This document shows positions 5,736 through 6,279 of a stretch of DNA of 6,279 nucleotides, piece by piece. The stretch covers positions 1 to 6,279 of the forward strand of contig SLLF01000273.1 in NCBI GenBank assembly GCA_007134175.1, written 5' to 3'. Below the pieces are notes generated by a model. That model was given only the letters and a program-made list of their open reading frames with translations. It was not told where the DNA came from and ran no database searches. The DNA is from Kiritimatiellia bacterium (GTDB lineage Bacteria > Verrucomicrobiota > Kiritimatiellia > SLAD01). How positions within the stretch are numbered: position 1 is the stretch's first letter; each line of letters starts with the position of its first letter. The position numbers and the translations under genes are program-made.

Positions 5736-6279
5736 TAGAAATACCCCTCTTTCTTCCGATCTTCCATCGCCGAATCCGAGCGTTTGTCATCGGCCCGGCT
5801 GCCGCGTTCGGTTACGCGGGCGGCGGCGATTTCGTCAATAATGGCCTCTACGGTGCGGGCTTCCGACTCAATGCAGCCGGTACAGGAAATGTCGCCGATC
5901 GTGCGGACGCGCACGTTCAGCGTCTGCGGTTGTTCATGCTTCTTCAGCGGCAACAGATCGCTGACGGGCAGCCATTGGTTGTCCCGGCGGACCACCGCGC
6001 GCGGGTGGGAAAAATAGATGGAGGGCAATTCCAGCGCCTCGCGCGCGATATATTGCCACACGTCCATTTCCGTCCAGTTGCTGAGCGGAAACACACGCAT
6101 ATGTTCGTCCGGATGGATATGTCCGTTATAAAGGTTCCACAATTCCGGCCGCTGGTTCTTGGGGTCCCATTGACCAAAGGCGTCCCGGAAGGAAAAGACC
6201 CGCTCCTTGGCACGCGCTTTTTCCTCGTCGCGCCGGGCGCCGCCGATCGCGCAGTCGAACCGGAATTCTTCGATGGCGG
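5735..6279 (-). CDS. cysD: Sulfate adenylyltransferase small subunit, C-terminal part (5' end outside window)
   Basis: Catalytic subunit of ATP sulfurylase, partner of CysN. About 180 C-terminal residues are present, frame open to the right edge; roughly the first 40% with the ATP-binding PP-loop lies outside. Conserved CysD stretches are G-G-A-R-R-D-E-E-K-A-R-A-K-E-R, S-F-R-D, W-D-P-K-N-Q-R-P-E-L-W, R-V-F-P-L-S-N-W-T-E-M-D-V-W-Q-Y-I, and the terminal M-E-D-R-K-K-E-G-Y-F, which matches the K-R-Q-G-Y-F end of E. coli CysD. A C-T-G-C stretch replaces the L-T-G-A of E. coli. The TTG at 6142 is an internal Leu codon and not the start, because homology continues upstream of it. The stop TAA shares its last base with the cysN ATG. 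This is the first gene of the visible operon, so any promoter or other regulatory element is outside the window. Confidence 0.97.
   Translation of the reverse strand, partial: AIEEFRFDCAIGGARRDEEKARAKERVFSFRDAFGQWDPKNQRPELWNLYNGHIHPDEHMRVFPLSNWTEMDVWQYIAREALELPSIYFSHPRAVVRRDNQWLPVSDLLPLKKHEQPQTLNVRVRTIGDISCTGCIESEARTVEAIIDEIAAARVTERGSRADDKRSDSAMEDRKKEGYF
5744..5750 (-). promoter_or_regulatory. cysN: Ribosome-binding site of cysN inside the end of cysD
   Basis: The minus strand reads AGAGGGG, 8 nt before the cysN ATG, encoded within the K-K-E-G codons of cysD. With the TAATG stop/start overlap this fits coupled synthesis of the two subunits. Confidence 0.6.

Noticed and set aside
5088..5738. 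Plus-strand open frame (216 codons) opposite cysN
   Set aside because: It is the mirror of the conserved CysN GTPase region and shows no motif of its own; its openness follows from the codon use of cysN.
5735..6142. TTG at 6142 as the cysD start
   Set aside because: Strong CysD homology continues in frame upstream of this codon to the window edge, so it is an internal Leu.

Overview
The window holds a head-to-tail block of genes, all read from the minus strand, so the first gene lies at the right edge. In transcription order they are: the 3' part of cysD (runs off at 6279), cysN, a stand-alone Met8/CysG-N-type siroheme synthase, a three-domain fusion (HemC-like, SUMT/CobA, HemD), a cytosolic-looking Cys-type sulfatase, and at the left edge what looks like the first codons of a second sulfatase. 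I see no tRNA, rRNA, CRISPR array, insertion sequence or phage gene.

The theme is sulfur assimilation. CysD and CysN form the GTP-driven ATP sulfurylase that activates sulfate to APS. The next two genes cover the branch that makes siroheme, the cofactor of assimilatory sulfite reductase: the fusion carries uroporphyrinogen-III synthase and uroporphyrinogen-III methyltransferase domains plus a truncated porphobilinogen-deaminase-like domain, and the Met8-type protein would oxidise precorrin-2 and insert iron. The sulfatase genes at the end could release sulfate from organic sulfate esters and feed CysDN. Spacing supports one transcription unit: cysD and cysN share one base (TAATG), cysN and the Met8-type gene are 9 nt apart, the Met8-type gene and the fusion overlap by 17 nt, then come 95 nt without a gene before the sulfatase and about 39 nt before the next sulfatase start. 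No promoter is visible; it would lie upstream of cysD, outside the window.

The organism is a bacterium with GC-rich DNA. The fused siroheme enzyme, the separate CysD/CysN without a fused APS kinase, and neighbouring sulfatases would suit an environmental Gram-negative lineage such as the PVC group (Verrucomicrobiota/Kiritimatiellota/Planctomycetota). That is an inference from gene style, not a demonstrated assignment.

The most interesting object is the 690-residue fusion. Its HemC-like part keeps most catalytic residues of porphobilinogen deaminase but stops at the boundary of domain 3, so the cysteine that anchors the dipyrromethane cofactor is absent. It also has a Gly where one of the paired substrate-binding arginines should be, and the SAM loop of its SUMT domain is degenerate.
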